DNA of 38,720 bases from Candidatus Gastranaerophilales bacterium. GTDB taxonomy: Bacteria; Cyanobacteriota; Vampirovibrionia; Gastranaerophilales; Gastranaerophilaceae. The position numbers and the translations under genes are program-made. The stretch is taken from NCBI GenBank assembly GCA_910587815.1, contig CAJUNK010000018.1, forward strand, positions 1 to 38,720, given 5' to 3'. Below, piece after piece: positions 32,866 through 38,720 of the stretch. The stretch's first letter is position 1; each line of letters begins with the position of its first letter. A model generated the notes under the pieces. The model saw only the letters and a list, made by a program, of their open reading frames with translations. It did not search any database and had not been told where the DNA came from.

Positions 32866-33583
32866 ATAAACCGCCTTTCATTATCGGAAGTTTTATTTGT
32901 GATATTTCGGAATAAAGCCGCTCAAGGCTTGCCTTATAATGTTTTGGATTATTTTCTATGGCAATAAAATTTCTGTTCAACTGTATTGAAGCAATAGCAG
33001 TGGTTCCTGATCCAGAAAAGCAGTCTAAAACAATATTTTCTTCAATTGAAGAATTGAAAATCAGATTTTTAACTATTGACAAAGGCTTAATAGCAGGATG
33101 TTTCCACAGTTTTTTATCTTCAACATTTGACGAACCAATGTAATATTTTCGCTTGGTTTCAAATTTTCCATGCAAAGGCACGCTTTTTTCCCTAAAAAAT
33201 AAGCAATATTCTGTATCTGATAAATATTTATTATTGCAAGTAGGGATAGGGTTAGTTTTATGCCACGTCAATAATTCAGTTGAAGCACCCCTGCTTTCAA
33301 AAAAATTAATATACTGCTTGAGCTGATTTTTGCTGCACCAAATATAAATATTAATTTTTTTTAAAACTCTGCAAAATTCTTCAAGCAAAGAGTTTTGAAT
33401 ACCTTCTGAAATACTCTCAAGCTCTTTATGATATAGCCGCTCTTTTTTACCGAAGCAACCTCCCGACCCGCTTTCATCAAACGAATAGGGCGGGTCGGTG
33501 TGTATCAGGTCTATATATTTGTCGGGGATGTCTTTTATGAGTTTGTAACAATCTCCGTAATGTATTTGATTAAGGGCAAGCAT
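32855..33583 (-). CDS. Site-specific DNA methyltransferase (N6-adenine or N4-cytosine), 242 aa
   Basis: The catalytic motif TDPPYS (residues 29-34) lies near the N-terminus and the AdoMet-binding motif DCFSGSGTT (187-195) near the C-terminus, the beta-class order. DPPY favours N6-adenine. The middle part (LLTWHKTNPIPTCNNKYLSDTEYCLFFREK) is the usual target-recognition region. ATG at 33583 directly follows AAAGGGGGGAAA; the longer in-frame start at 33709 would overlap the previous gene by 120 bases and adds unrelated residues. It is an orphan methyltransferase like its neighbour. Confidence 0.9.
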   Translation of the reverse strand: MLALNQIHYGDCYKLIKDIPDKYIDLIHTDPPYSFDESGSGGCFGKKERLYHKELESISEGIQNSLLEEFCRVLKKINIYIWCSKNQLKQYINFFESRGASTELLTWHKTNPIPTCNNKYLSDTEYCLFFREKSVPLHGKFETKRKYYIGSSNVEDKKLWKHPAIKPLSIVKNLIFNSSIEENIVLDCFSGSGTTAIASIQLNRNFIAIENNPKHYKASLERLYSEISQIKLPIMKGGLYAV

Positions 33584-33587
33584 TGTA

Positions 33588-33944
33588 TTATTTCCCCCCT
33601 TTATCACTATCATTGGGGTTTTCAGGATTATCAAGCAAATTAAGTTGATTGTAGGCAAGTTCAAACTTGCATTTGTCAAGCTTTGCTTCAATACTATCGG
33701 CGCGTTCATTCTGTGTCAAAAGATATTTTTCAAAATCTTCGATACATTCAAGGCTTTTAATCTGTGTTTTTCCTGATTTATATTTTTTTGCTTTGACATT
33801 TTGAACACAATCGCCCGTCAATTCTTCAACTGCAAGCTTAAATCCTTCATGCTCCAATAAAGAGGCGATTTTCTTTCTGCGAGGCAATTCGGCCTCTAGG
33901 GCTTCAATCTCGTTTACGATGTCGGTTTCACTTCTTTTAACCAT
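33588..33944 (-). CDS. Coiled-coil protein of unknown function, 118 aa
   Basis: It is glutamate- and lysine-rich, with helices predicted at residues 5-45 (VNEIEALEAELPRRKKIASLLEHEG) and 70-105. Two cysteines are isolated (C46 region DCVQNVKAKKYKSGKTQ). No domain is recognised. It sits between the replication protein (four-base gap) and the adenine methyltransferase (four-base gap), with a GGAG ribosome site, so it is an early operon member. Confidence 0.65.
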   Translation of the reverse strand: MVKRSETDIVNEIEALEAELPRRKKIASLLEHEGFKLAVEELTGDCVQNVKAKKYKSGKTQIKSLECIEDFEKYLLTQNERADSIEAKLDKCKFELAYNQLNLLDNPENPNDSDKGGK

Positions 33945-33948
33945 TTTT

Positions 33949-34938
33949 TTACTCCGTTCTATCCATTAACTCGTTTATGGAAATGTTAAACTGTTCCATT
34001 AATTTTTTTTGCCAAGAAGTGCGCCCCCGCATAGATTGCGGGTATACATCTATAATGGCGTTTATTGCTTCTTCCCTACTTCTTGCCTCAATAAAAAGGT
34101 TGAAATCAGCGCATAGCTTGCTTACCTCATCAAGCTGTTTTAAGTAGGCTTGCGTTTCTTCTGCACTTGGTGTCATCCGTTTTGCAGGTTTTACAAGCTT
34201 TTTGTACTTTTCTTTGTATTTTTTAACCCACCCAAAAAGCCTTTTGCGGGCATTTAAAATGCAAGCGCCGTTGTCCTCTTTGCTTACAATTGCAGACAGC
34301 CACTCATTGATACCCATTTGAAAGGCATTTTTGTTGCCGTCCACAGTGTTTAAAAGGTCAATACAAAGTTTTTCGTCCTGCTTAATGTCAGGCTCGAAGC
34401 CGGGAATTTTTTTTAAAAAATCAAAAAAAGAATTTAAAAAAGAAGCATCCACATGCATGTGTTTTTCTTCTTCTTTTATTTCTTTTGCTTTACTTTGTGC
34501 ATTATTGTTTGCATTATGAATACATAAATTATTTTTATGTAAGCATTTTCCAAATAAATTCAAACATATTTCATCACGAGATAAAGGCTCAGTTTTTCTA
34601 CGCTTATAGACATCCGAAATATCATCTACAAACAATTGAGAAAAAATAACCTGCTTATCCCACATTTCTTTATCAATACAATCCAACTCCGCAAGCGCAT
34701 CAAGAATGCTAATAATGCGCTCTTCCGGTATTTTAAACTTTGAAAAAAATATTTTCCGCTGTACAGTGTTTCTGCAATCCACAAAATGGTTTTCACTGCG
34801 GCCAAGTTTTTGCAACAATTTGACCCAAACGACAAAACCGTCGTTATTGTCAAACATATCTTCAATTGCAGTAATGGAATCACTAAAAACACAAGGAAGC
34901 GGGAAATAATCAACTATATTTTTATTTTTTCTCGCCAT
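33949..34938 (-). CDS. DUF4373/Lin1244-like replication-region protein, 329 aa
   Basis: Residues 1-130 match the N-terminal domain of this family: ARKNKNIVDYFPLPCVFSDSI, DGFVVWVKLLQKLGRS, ILDALAELDCIDKEMWDKQVIFSQLFVDDISDVYKRRKTE. The family is found in phage replication modules and resembles winged-helix initiators. The C-terminal half is helical with a DnaD-like feel (EWLSAIVSKEDNGACILNARKRLFGWVKKYKEKYKK). It may help recruit the host replisome, as no phage polymerase or helicase is present. GAGGA lies about 14 bases before the ATG. Confidence 0.7.
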   Translation of the reverse strand: MARKNKNIVDYFPLPCVFSDSITAIEDMFDNNDGFVVWVKLLQKLGRSENHFVDCRNTVQRKIFFSKFKIPEERIISILDALAELDCIDKEMWDKQVIFSQLFVDDISDVYKRRKTEPLSRDEICLNLFGKCLHKNNLCIHNANNNAQSKAKEIKEEEKHMHVDASFLNSFFDFLKKIPGFEPDIKQDEKLCIDLLNTVDGNKNAFQMGINEWLSAIVSKEDNGACILNARKRLFGWVKKYKEKYKKLVKPAKRMTPSAEETQAYLKQLDEVSKLCADFNLFIEARSREEAINAIIDVYPQSMRGRTSWQKKLMEQFNISINELMDRTE

Positions 34939-34994
34939 TCTTATTGTAAAATCCTCTTTTAGATGTTGCGGTATGTGCCGTAAAATTTGCCAAT

Positions 34995-35019
34995 AAAAAC
35001 CCGCTTAATAAAAAGCGGG
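34995..35019 (-). terminator. Intrinsic terminator in the early operon
   Basis: CCCGCTT (35000-35006) pairs perfectly with AAGCGGG (35013-35019); five T follow on the minus strand. It separates the first early genes from the replication protein gene. Confidence 0.85.
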
Positions 35020-35046
35020 AAAAGGTCATGGTGTCAATATGCAAAT

Positions 35047-35562
35047 TTATATCAATCTTTTTTTAACAAGCTCAATGGCTTCCGCAAATGGGTCAAACTC
35101 CTTTTGCGTACCCTTTACTCCAACGATTAAAATACCTTTTGTTTTGAGTTTCTGTACAAACTCGGTTAATTCAAGCTCGAAATCGGGTAAATTTGCCTCT
35201 ATATAACTATTTATTGCAGCTTTAGGGCAGCAGGAGGTATCTTTAAAACCATTAAAAAGAGGCTCCAAATTAATTATGCTTTGTCCTGTGATACAAATAT
35301 TAATATCCATTAATTTACTATGAGGCTTTAAAGCTTTTGTCATAAAATGTGATAGTTCTTCGGAGTTTGAAGCCAGCTGCTTGGTTTTTTCAATCTCTTC
35401 GCCACAATTGCAACCGTTCGCCGATTCATTATTATAATCGGCATGTCCATTTGCACCACAGGTTTTGTCGCCTCTAAATCCCTTTTTACATTCAATGCAA
35501 AGTGTAAATCCTTTATCTTTCATCGTCCTTTGCTCTCTTGTGTAACTTTTAAACAGTGTCAT
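35047..35562 (-). CDS. Early protein with cysteine-rich N-terminus, 171 aa
   Basis: Not recognised. The N-terminal 55 residues carry C22, C25, C35, C51 and C53 (LCIECKKGFRGDKTCG, GCNCGEE), probably one zinc site. The remainder is alpha/beta (MDINICITGQSIINLEPLFNGF, LKTKGILIVGVKGTQKEFDPF). GGAGG supports ATG at 35562; ATG at 35523 is an alternative. The gene is followed by a terminator. Confidence 0.6.
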   Translation of the reverse strand: MTLFKSYTREQRTMKDKGFTLCIECKKGFRGDKTCGANGHADYNNESANGCNCGEEIEKTKQLASNSEELSHFMTKALKPHSKLMDINICITGQSIINLEPLFNGFKDTSCCPKAAINSYIEANLPDFELELTEFVQKLKTKGILIVGVKGTQKEFDPFAEAIELVKKRLI

Positions 35563-35598
35563 TGCGATAATCCTCCATTTTCTTTAATATCTACATTT

Positions 35599-35913
35599 TT
35601 ATTTTTCTTTGGTTTCTTTAAAAAATTTTTCTTTTTCCAATTGCAAGAGCTCCATATTTCGGTCAATAAGCTCCATATAAAGCTTAAAGATACGACCGCT
35701 TGTGCCTTTGACATACAAACAGAATTTGTTTAATGTTTCGGCAATTTCACAAATTCTGGCCGGAAAAAATTTATATTCATCAAGAGCCATGGCGTTTTTT
35801 GCAAGATTATTATATTCATTTTGGGCTTGCTTAATTTGAAAATCCTCATTGCTATTGTTATACACATTGCATGATTGTTTTTTGCTGATTTTGTTTTTGT
35901 TTTTTGGCATCAT
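35599..35913 (-). CDS. Early protein of unknown function, 104 aa
   Basis: It is a helical, charged protein with a very basic N-terminus (MMPKNKNKISKKQ) and a C-terminal amphipathic helix (FKLYMELIDRNMELLQLEKEKFFKETKEK). AGGAA precedes the double ATG. Its first 56 bases overlap the end of the previous gene in another frame. Confidence 0.6.
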   Translation of the reverse strand: MMPKNKNKISKKQSCNVYNNSNEDFQIKQAQNEYNNLAKNAMALDEYKFFPARICEIAETLNKFCLYVKGTSGRIFKLYMELIDRNMELLQLEKEKFFKETKEK

Positions 35914-36046
35914 TATTTATTCCTATATCGGTCAATTTGTTTTTATCAAAAGCTTGTTTTATATGTTCTTCATCTATTGCCTGCAGTGCAATTTTGGCAA
36001 GTCTATCAAGCTCAAATTTTGGTATTTTAAATTTTATTTTTTGCAT
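35858..36046 (-). CDS. Small early protein, 62 aa
   Basis: MQKIKFKIPKFELDRLAKIALQAIDEEHIKQAF forms a probable helical pair; the C-terminus is polar, with a Lys/Gln-rich end that overlaps the next gene. ATG at 36046 is chosen because GGAG lies eight bases upstream; the longer start at 36082 lacks one. No function can be given. Confidence 0.55.
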   Translation of the reverse strand: MQKIKFKIPKFELDRLAKIALQAIDEEHIKQAFDKNKLTDIGINNDAKKQKQNQQKTIMQCV

Positions 36047-36100
36047 TAGAATTTCTCCACTCAATAAGAGTGTGTTGCACATAAATATTAATTAAACTGG

Positions 36101-36328
36101 TTAAACGGCTTTGAGTTGAAATAGAAAAGAAATATCGACTTTATTGCCTGTTCTTGTCTTGTTAATTTCATCTACAATTTTATACATTTCATCAAGCTTG
36201 AATTGTTCTTTACCGTTCATTTTTCTAGATAAAGTAGATGTTGAAATTTGCAGCATATCTGCAACTATTCTTTGATTCAATCCTGCACGCACAATTTCTG
36301 CGTACAGATTAGTAAACTGTTTCGCCAT
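36101..36328 (-). CDS. Cro-like helix-turn-helix regulator, 75 aa
   Basis: The HTH lies at residues 10-50: AGLNQRIVADMLQISTSTLSRKMNGKEQFKLDEMYKIVDEI, the XRE-type arrangement with STSTLSRKM as recognition helix. It is the first gene of the long leftward operon, with AAGGGG as ribosome site, and faces the plus-strand regulator and integrase across a 399-base control gap. This is the normal position of a Cro-type early repressor. Confidence 0.75.
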   Translation of the reverse strand: MAKQFTNLYAEIVRAGLNQRIVADMLQISTSTLSRKMNGKEQFKLDEMYKIVDEINKTRTGNKVDISFLFQLKAV

Positions 36329-36727
36329 TGCTGCCCCTTTTGTTACTTAAAATTACGGTAAAACAACTACATTGATGTTATGAATTGAAATTAAAATGTA
36401 ATATTTTTACAATTGATAACCAATTCGTTAATAAAAGAATATGATTAAAATAATAAAATGTCAATAATAAAGGCTTATTTAGACAATAATATTTTATTGT
36501 TAAATTATATAATGCCATAAATTCTAATATAGATAGCATTTTAAGCATTTAAAATATCAAAATCACCATTTTATTTTACTATTTTTAATAATTTTGTTGA
36601 AAATATTTGCAATTTAATTATGTTTTTTTATAATAATTGTAAAAAAGTTCTTTACATTTGTTGCTATTTTTGATAATATAGTTATTACCCTTTTGTAAAA
36701 GTAGAGAGATGTAGGAAAAGATAAACA
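36329..36727. promoter_or_regulatory. Divergent lysis/lysogeny control region
   Basis: A 399-base, extremely AT-rich gap without an ORF between the leftward Cro-like gene and the rightward regulator. It contains a 7-bp inverted repeat ACAATAA-TATT-TTATTGT (36483-36500), ATTG-ATAAC-CAAT just left of centre, and the rightward promoter at 36651-36679. The leftward promoter could not be fixed; weak -10-like boxes are abundant. The palindrome resembles TATTGTT-TAAAT-AACAATA at 4203-4221, which may mean a shared regulator. Confidence 0.5.
36651..36679 (+). promoter_or_regulatory. Promoter of the regulator-integrase unit
   Basis: TTTACA (36651-36656), a 17-base spacer, then TGA-TAATAT with an extended -10 (TAATAT at 36674-36679). 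The predicted start is near 36686, about 40 bases before the ATG at 36728. Confidence 0.5.
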
Positions 36728-37087
36728 ATGTTATTAAGCAGTTGTCAAATTGTCATTGATAATATTAAAAATAAATATAATTTAACAAATATTGATATTT
36801 CTATCAGAACAGGGGTTGCAAAAGCCACTATTGATAAAATTACATCAGGTAAGACAAAAAATGTGCAAGATAAAACACTGGAAAAGCTGCGAAAAGCCTT
36901 TAAAGAATTTAATGAAATTCCAAAACCTTTAAATAAAATATACGTCGATGAAATGACAAAAAAAATGGTGGAAGCCATAGAGCGTAAGCCGGAACTAAAA
37001 AAAGTATGTGCGATGACCTGTACATTAAAATCCAGTGATTTAAAAGCAATATCACGCATTTTAGAAAAAATGTCGGATAAATTTTAA
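36728..37087 (+). CDS. HTH regulator upstream of the integrase, 119 aa
   Basis: Residues 8-60 form an XRE-like HTH: DNIKNKYNLTNIDISIRTGVAKATIDKITSGKTKNVQDKTLEKLRKAF, with GVAKATIDKITSG as the turn and recognition helix. The C-terminal half (YVDEMTKKMVEAIERKPELKKV, SSDLKAISRILEKM) is helical and may oligomerise. It is co-oriented with the integrase, 48 bases upstream, and divergent from the Cro-like gene, which is the CI position. It lacks a LexA-type peptidase domain. AGGA lies 12 bases before the ATG. Confidence 0.75.
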   Translation: MLLSSCQIVIDNIKNKYNLTNIDISIRTGVAKATIDKITSGKTKNVQDKTLEKLRKAFKEFNEIPKPLNKIYVDEMTKKMVEAIERKPELKKVCAMTCTLKSSDLKAISRILEKMSDKF

Positions 37088-37135
37088 AATAGAAAAAAAT
37101 AACTCAAAAGAAAAAAATCAAAGGTTGTAGTCAAA

Positions 37136-38716
37136 TTGTTGCGTAAAAAAATAAAATTTAACGTTGAGAATGAAGTAGTAAAAGCTGTTCTATACATGCG
37201 CTATTCAAGCTTAAACCAAAATGAGCAAAGCATTGAGGGGCAGAGGCACGCTTGTCAGGCATATTGTAAGGCCAATAATTATGTAATAATTGATGAGTAC
37301 ATTGATAGGGCTTTGAGTGGCACTAGTGACAACAGACCTAATTTTCAGCGCATGATTAAAGATAGTGCAAAGGGCTATTTTGATAAGGTTATTGTATATA
37401 AAGTTGACCGTTTTGGGCGTGATAGATATGACATTGCCACATATAAGAGAAAATTAAAACAAAATGGCGTAAAGCTTGAGTACGCCGAGGAGCGCATACC
37501 TGAAGGACCAGAAGGGATAATGCTTGAAGCAATGCTTGAGGGTATGTCTGAATATTATTCTGCCGATTTATCACAAAAAATTAAAAGAGGGGTTAGAGAA
37601 AGTGCTCTTAAATTTAAAATGCTTTCACACCCGCCTTTTGGCTATGAAAAAGACAAGAATGGTTGTTATAAGCTTAACGAGGCAACTGCTCCACTAGCTA
37701 GAGAAATTTTTGATAAATACATTAATGGCGTGCCGTCTAGTAAAATTGTTGAAAGTTTAAACGCAAGAGGAATAAAAACAACTAAGGGCACGGACTTTGA
37801 AACCAGAACTATACCAAAGATTATAAGCAATCCACGTTATGCGGGAATTTATGTATTTAAAAATGGTGAAATGTGGGTAGAGAATGCCATACCTGCAATT
37901 GTTACAAAAGAAGAATACGAAAGAGGCCTTAAAATGCTTGAAACCAATAAACATAAGAATCATTCTACGAAAGTAAAAATACCATTTCTGCTTACCGATA
38001 AATTATATTGTGGCATTTGTGGCGATAAAATGACGGGTGATAGTGGAACTGGCAGACATGGCGGTAAGCATTATTACTATACTTGTGTTAGTAGAAAAAC
38101 CAGAAAAGGTTGCATAAAGAAATCTATTCGTAGAAACGAAATAGAAGAATTTGTAACAGAATTAACAGTGCGTTGTGCATTGAAAAGCACTACAATAAAA
38201 CAAATTGCAGATACAATAATGGAGATACAGGAAAAAGGCATTAATACAAGCGTACTGGATAGTCTGAAATTACAATTAAAAGAAGTTAATACAGCAATTA
38301 AAAATATTATTGATGTACTTCAACAGGGTATAATTATGGATTCCGTCAAAGAGCGCTTAATGGAATTGGAAGAAAAACAAAGAAAATTAAAGGCGGGCAT
38401 CCAAATAGAACAAAACAGGCTTAATAATCCTAAATATGATAAACAAAGTGTTATGAACTGGCTAGCATCGTTTAAGGAAGGTGATACTAAAAACAAAAAA
38501 TTCCAAAATGCTATTATAGATGTTTTTATAAATAAAATATTTTTATATGAAGATGAAATTAATATTGTTTACAATTACACTAATGATAATTCACTAAAAA
38601 TATCATTAGATGATGTTAAAAAAATAATTAAAAATTCCGAAATCCTTGAGGATAGTGAACTTTCAGGGGTTCGGATAGAACGCCTAAACTGGAGCGTAGG
38701 GGATTCGAACCCCTGA
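37136..38716 (+). CDS. int: Large serine integrase, 526 aa, frame crossing the attachment site
   Basis: The N-terminal resolvase domain carries YMRYSSLNQNEQSIEGQ with catalytic S24, then VYKVDRFGRDRYD and EGPEGIMLEAMLEGMSEYYSADLSQKIKRG. A recombinase domain follows (about 165-270). The zinc ribbon is LYCGICGDKM...YYYTCVSRKTRKGC, and a coiled coil spans about 365-430. It makes double-strand cuts at attP and attB via a Ser-DNA link. The start is TTG with AAGG 11 bases upstream. The last codons (W519 onward) lie in attR: the visible stop at 38714-38716 is in chromosomal tRNA sequence. In circular phage DNA the frame would instead continue from W519 through bases 1-102 to a stop at 103-105, giving 552 aa. 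Confidence 0.93.
   Translation: MLRKKIKFNVENEVVKAVLYMRYSSLNQNEQSIEGQRHACQAYCKANNYVIIDEYIDRALSGTSDNRPNFQRMIKDSAKGYFDKVIVYKVDRFGRDRYDIATYKRKLKQNGVKLEYAEERIPEGPEGIMLEAMLEGMSEYYSADLSQKIKRGVRESALKFKMLSHPPFGYEKDKNGCYKLNEATAPLAREIFDKYINGVPSSKIVESLNARGIKTTKGTDFETRTIPKIISNPRYAGIYVFKNGEMWVENAIPAIVTKEEYERGLKMLETNKHKNHSTKVKIPFLLTDKLYCGICGDKMTGDSGTGRHGGKHYYYTCVSRKTRKGCIKKSIRRNEIEEFVTELTVRCALKSTTIKQIADTIMEIQEKGINTSVLDSLKLQLKEVNTAIKNIIDVLQQGIIMDSVKERLMELEEKQRKLKAGIQIEQNRLNNPKYDKQSVMNWLASFKEGDTKNKKFQNAIIDVFINKIFLYEDEINIVYNYTNDNSLKISLDDVKKIIKNSEILEDSELSGVRIERLNWSVGDSNP
38665..38714. other. attR: right prophage end
   Basis: Phage arm AGGGGTTCGGAT (38665-38676), core TGGAGCGTAGG (38690-38700) identical to bases 1-11, and chromosomal arm ATTCGAACCCCT (38703-38714), which is the tRNA T-arm. 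The chromosomal arm differs from the phage arm at 19-30 by one base and lies five bases closer to the core. The site overlaps the 3' end of the integrase frame. Confidence 0.8.
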
Positions 38717-38720
38717 CCCC
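38690..38720 (-). tRNA. 3' part of a tRNA (target gene), truncated by the window edge
   Basis: Read on the minus strand: end of the variable loop (GGGGTC), T-stem AGGGG, T-loop TTCGAAT, T-stem CCCCT, acceptor strand ACGCTCC and discriminator A. The CCA end is not encoded. U at position 70 and the GGxGTCAG..TTCGA context look most like tRNA-Ala, but the anticodon is outside the window, so the isotype is open. Integration leaves the 3' end intact because attP supplies the same 11 bases. Confidence 0.8.

Noticed and set aside
33584..33709. N-terminal extension of the adenine-type methyltransferase to 33709
   Set aside because: It would overlap the 118-aa gene by about 120 bases and adds residues not typical of the family; ATG at 33583 has a near-ideal AGGGGGG ribosome site.
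36329..36727. CRISPR array or replication iterons in the AT-rich gap
   Set aside because: Repeats are short, inverted rather than regularly spaced direct repeats, and no spacer pattern is present.

Overview
The window reads as one complete, AT-rich temperate podophage (T7-like short tail) integrated at the 3' end of a tRNA gene. An 11-bp direct repeat (1-11 and 38690-38700) marks the two prophage ends. The last 20 bases lie outside the element, inside a minus-strand tRNA; nothing of the left chromosomal flank is visible. The likely host is a gut Melainabacterium (Gastranaerophilales). This rests on very AT-rich, intergene-poor DNA and on two cargo proteins that carry an N-terminal NF(G/T)G motif, which I recall as common in that lineage; it is an inference, not a proof.

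Left arm (1-4740): attL; a small XRE regulator (minus); a regulatory gap with a perfect TTGACA-N17-TATAAT promoter over a tandem operator and two intrinsic terminators, which looks like a small-RNA unit; two plus-strand cargo genes (190 aa and a 720-aa predicted membrane protein); a second XRE regulator divergent from a 76-aa ORF; then a roughly 240-nt candidate structured RNA ending in a strong terminator.

Late and lysis region (4830-31284, all minus, transcribed right to left). In transcription order: a 160-aa unknown, TerS, TerL, a small virion protein, the podovirus portal, a Bbp19-like protein, scaffold, major capsid, Bbp16-like cement, an unknown, a gp11-like adaptor, a gp12-like nozzle, a gp13-like GNAT protein, gp14-, gp15- and gp16-like ejection proteins (the last a 3092-aa polyvalent giant with toxin-like domains), tail fibre, two small lysis-associated proteins and an amidase endolysin. 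Intrinsic terminators break this order into blocks, notably around the major capsid gene. A 58-aa zinc-ribbon gene, too short for ordinary ORF cut-offs, lies antisense to the others at 5994-6170.

Early region (31411-36328, minus): small HTH and coiled-coil proteins, a DUF4373-like replication protein, an N6/N4 DNA methyltransferase, a 58-aa zinc-finger protein missed by length cut-offs, a C5-cytosine methyltransferase and a stand-alone LuxR-type HTH protein next to a 16-bp palindrome upstream of the late genes. No phage RNA or DNA polymerase is present, so transcription and replication probably depend on the host.

Right arm (36329-38716): a divergent control region, a plus-strand HTH regulator and a large serine integrase. 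The integrase reading frame runs through the attachment site. Rejoining the ends in silico gives a 55-bp attP with perfect 12-bp inverted arms that mimic the tRNA T-arm, and predicts that the integrase has different C-termini in the integrated (526 aa) and circular (552 aa) forms. This is the most interesting feature of the window.
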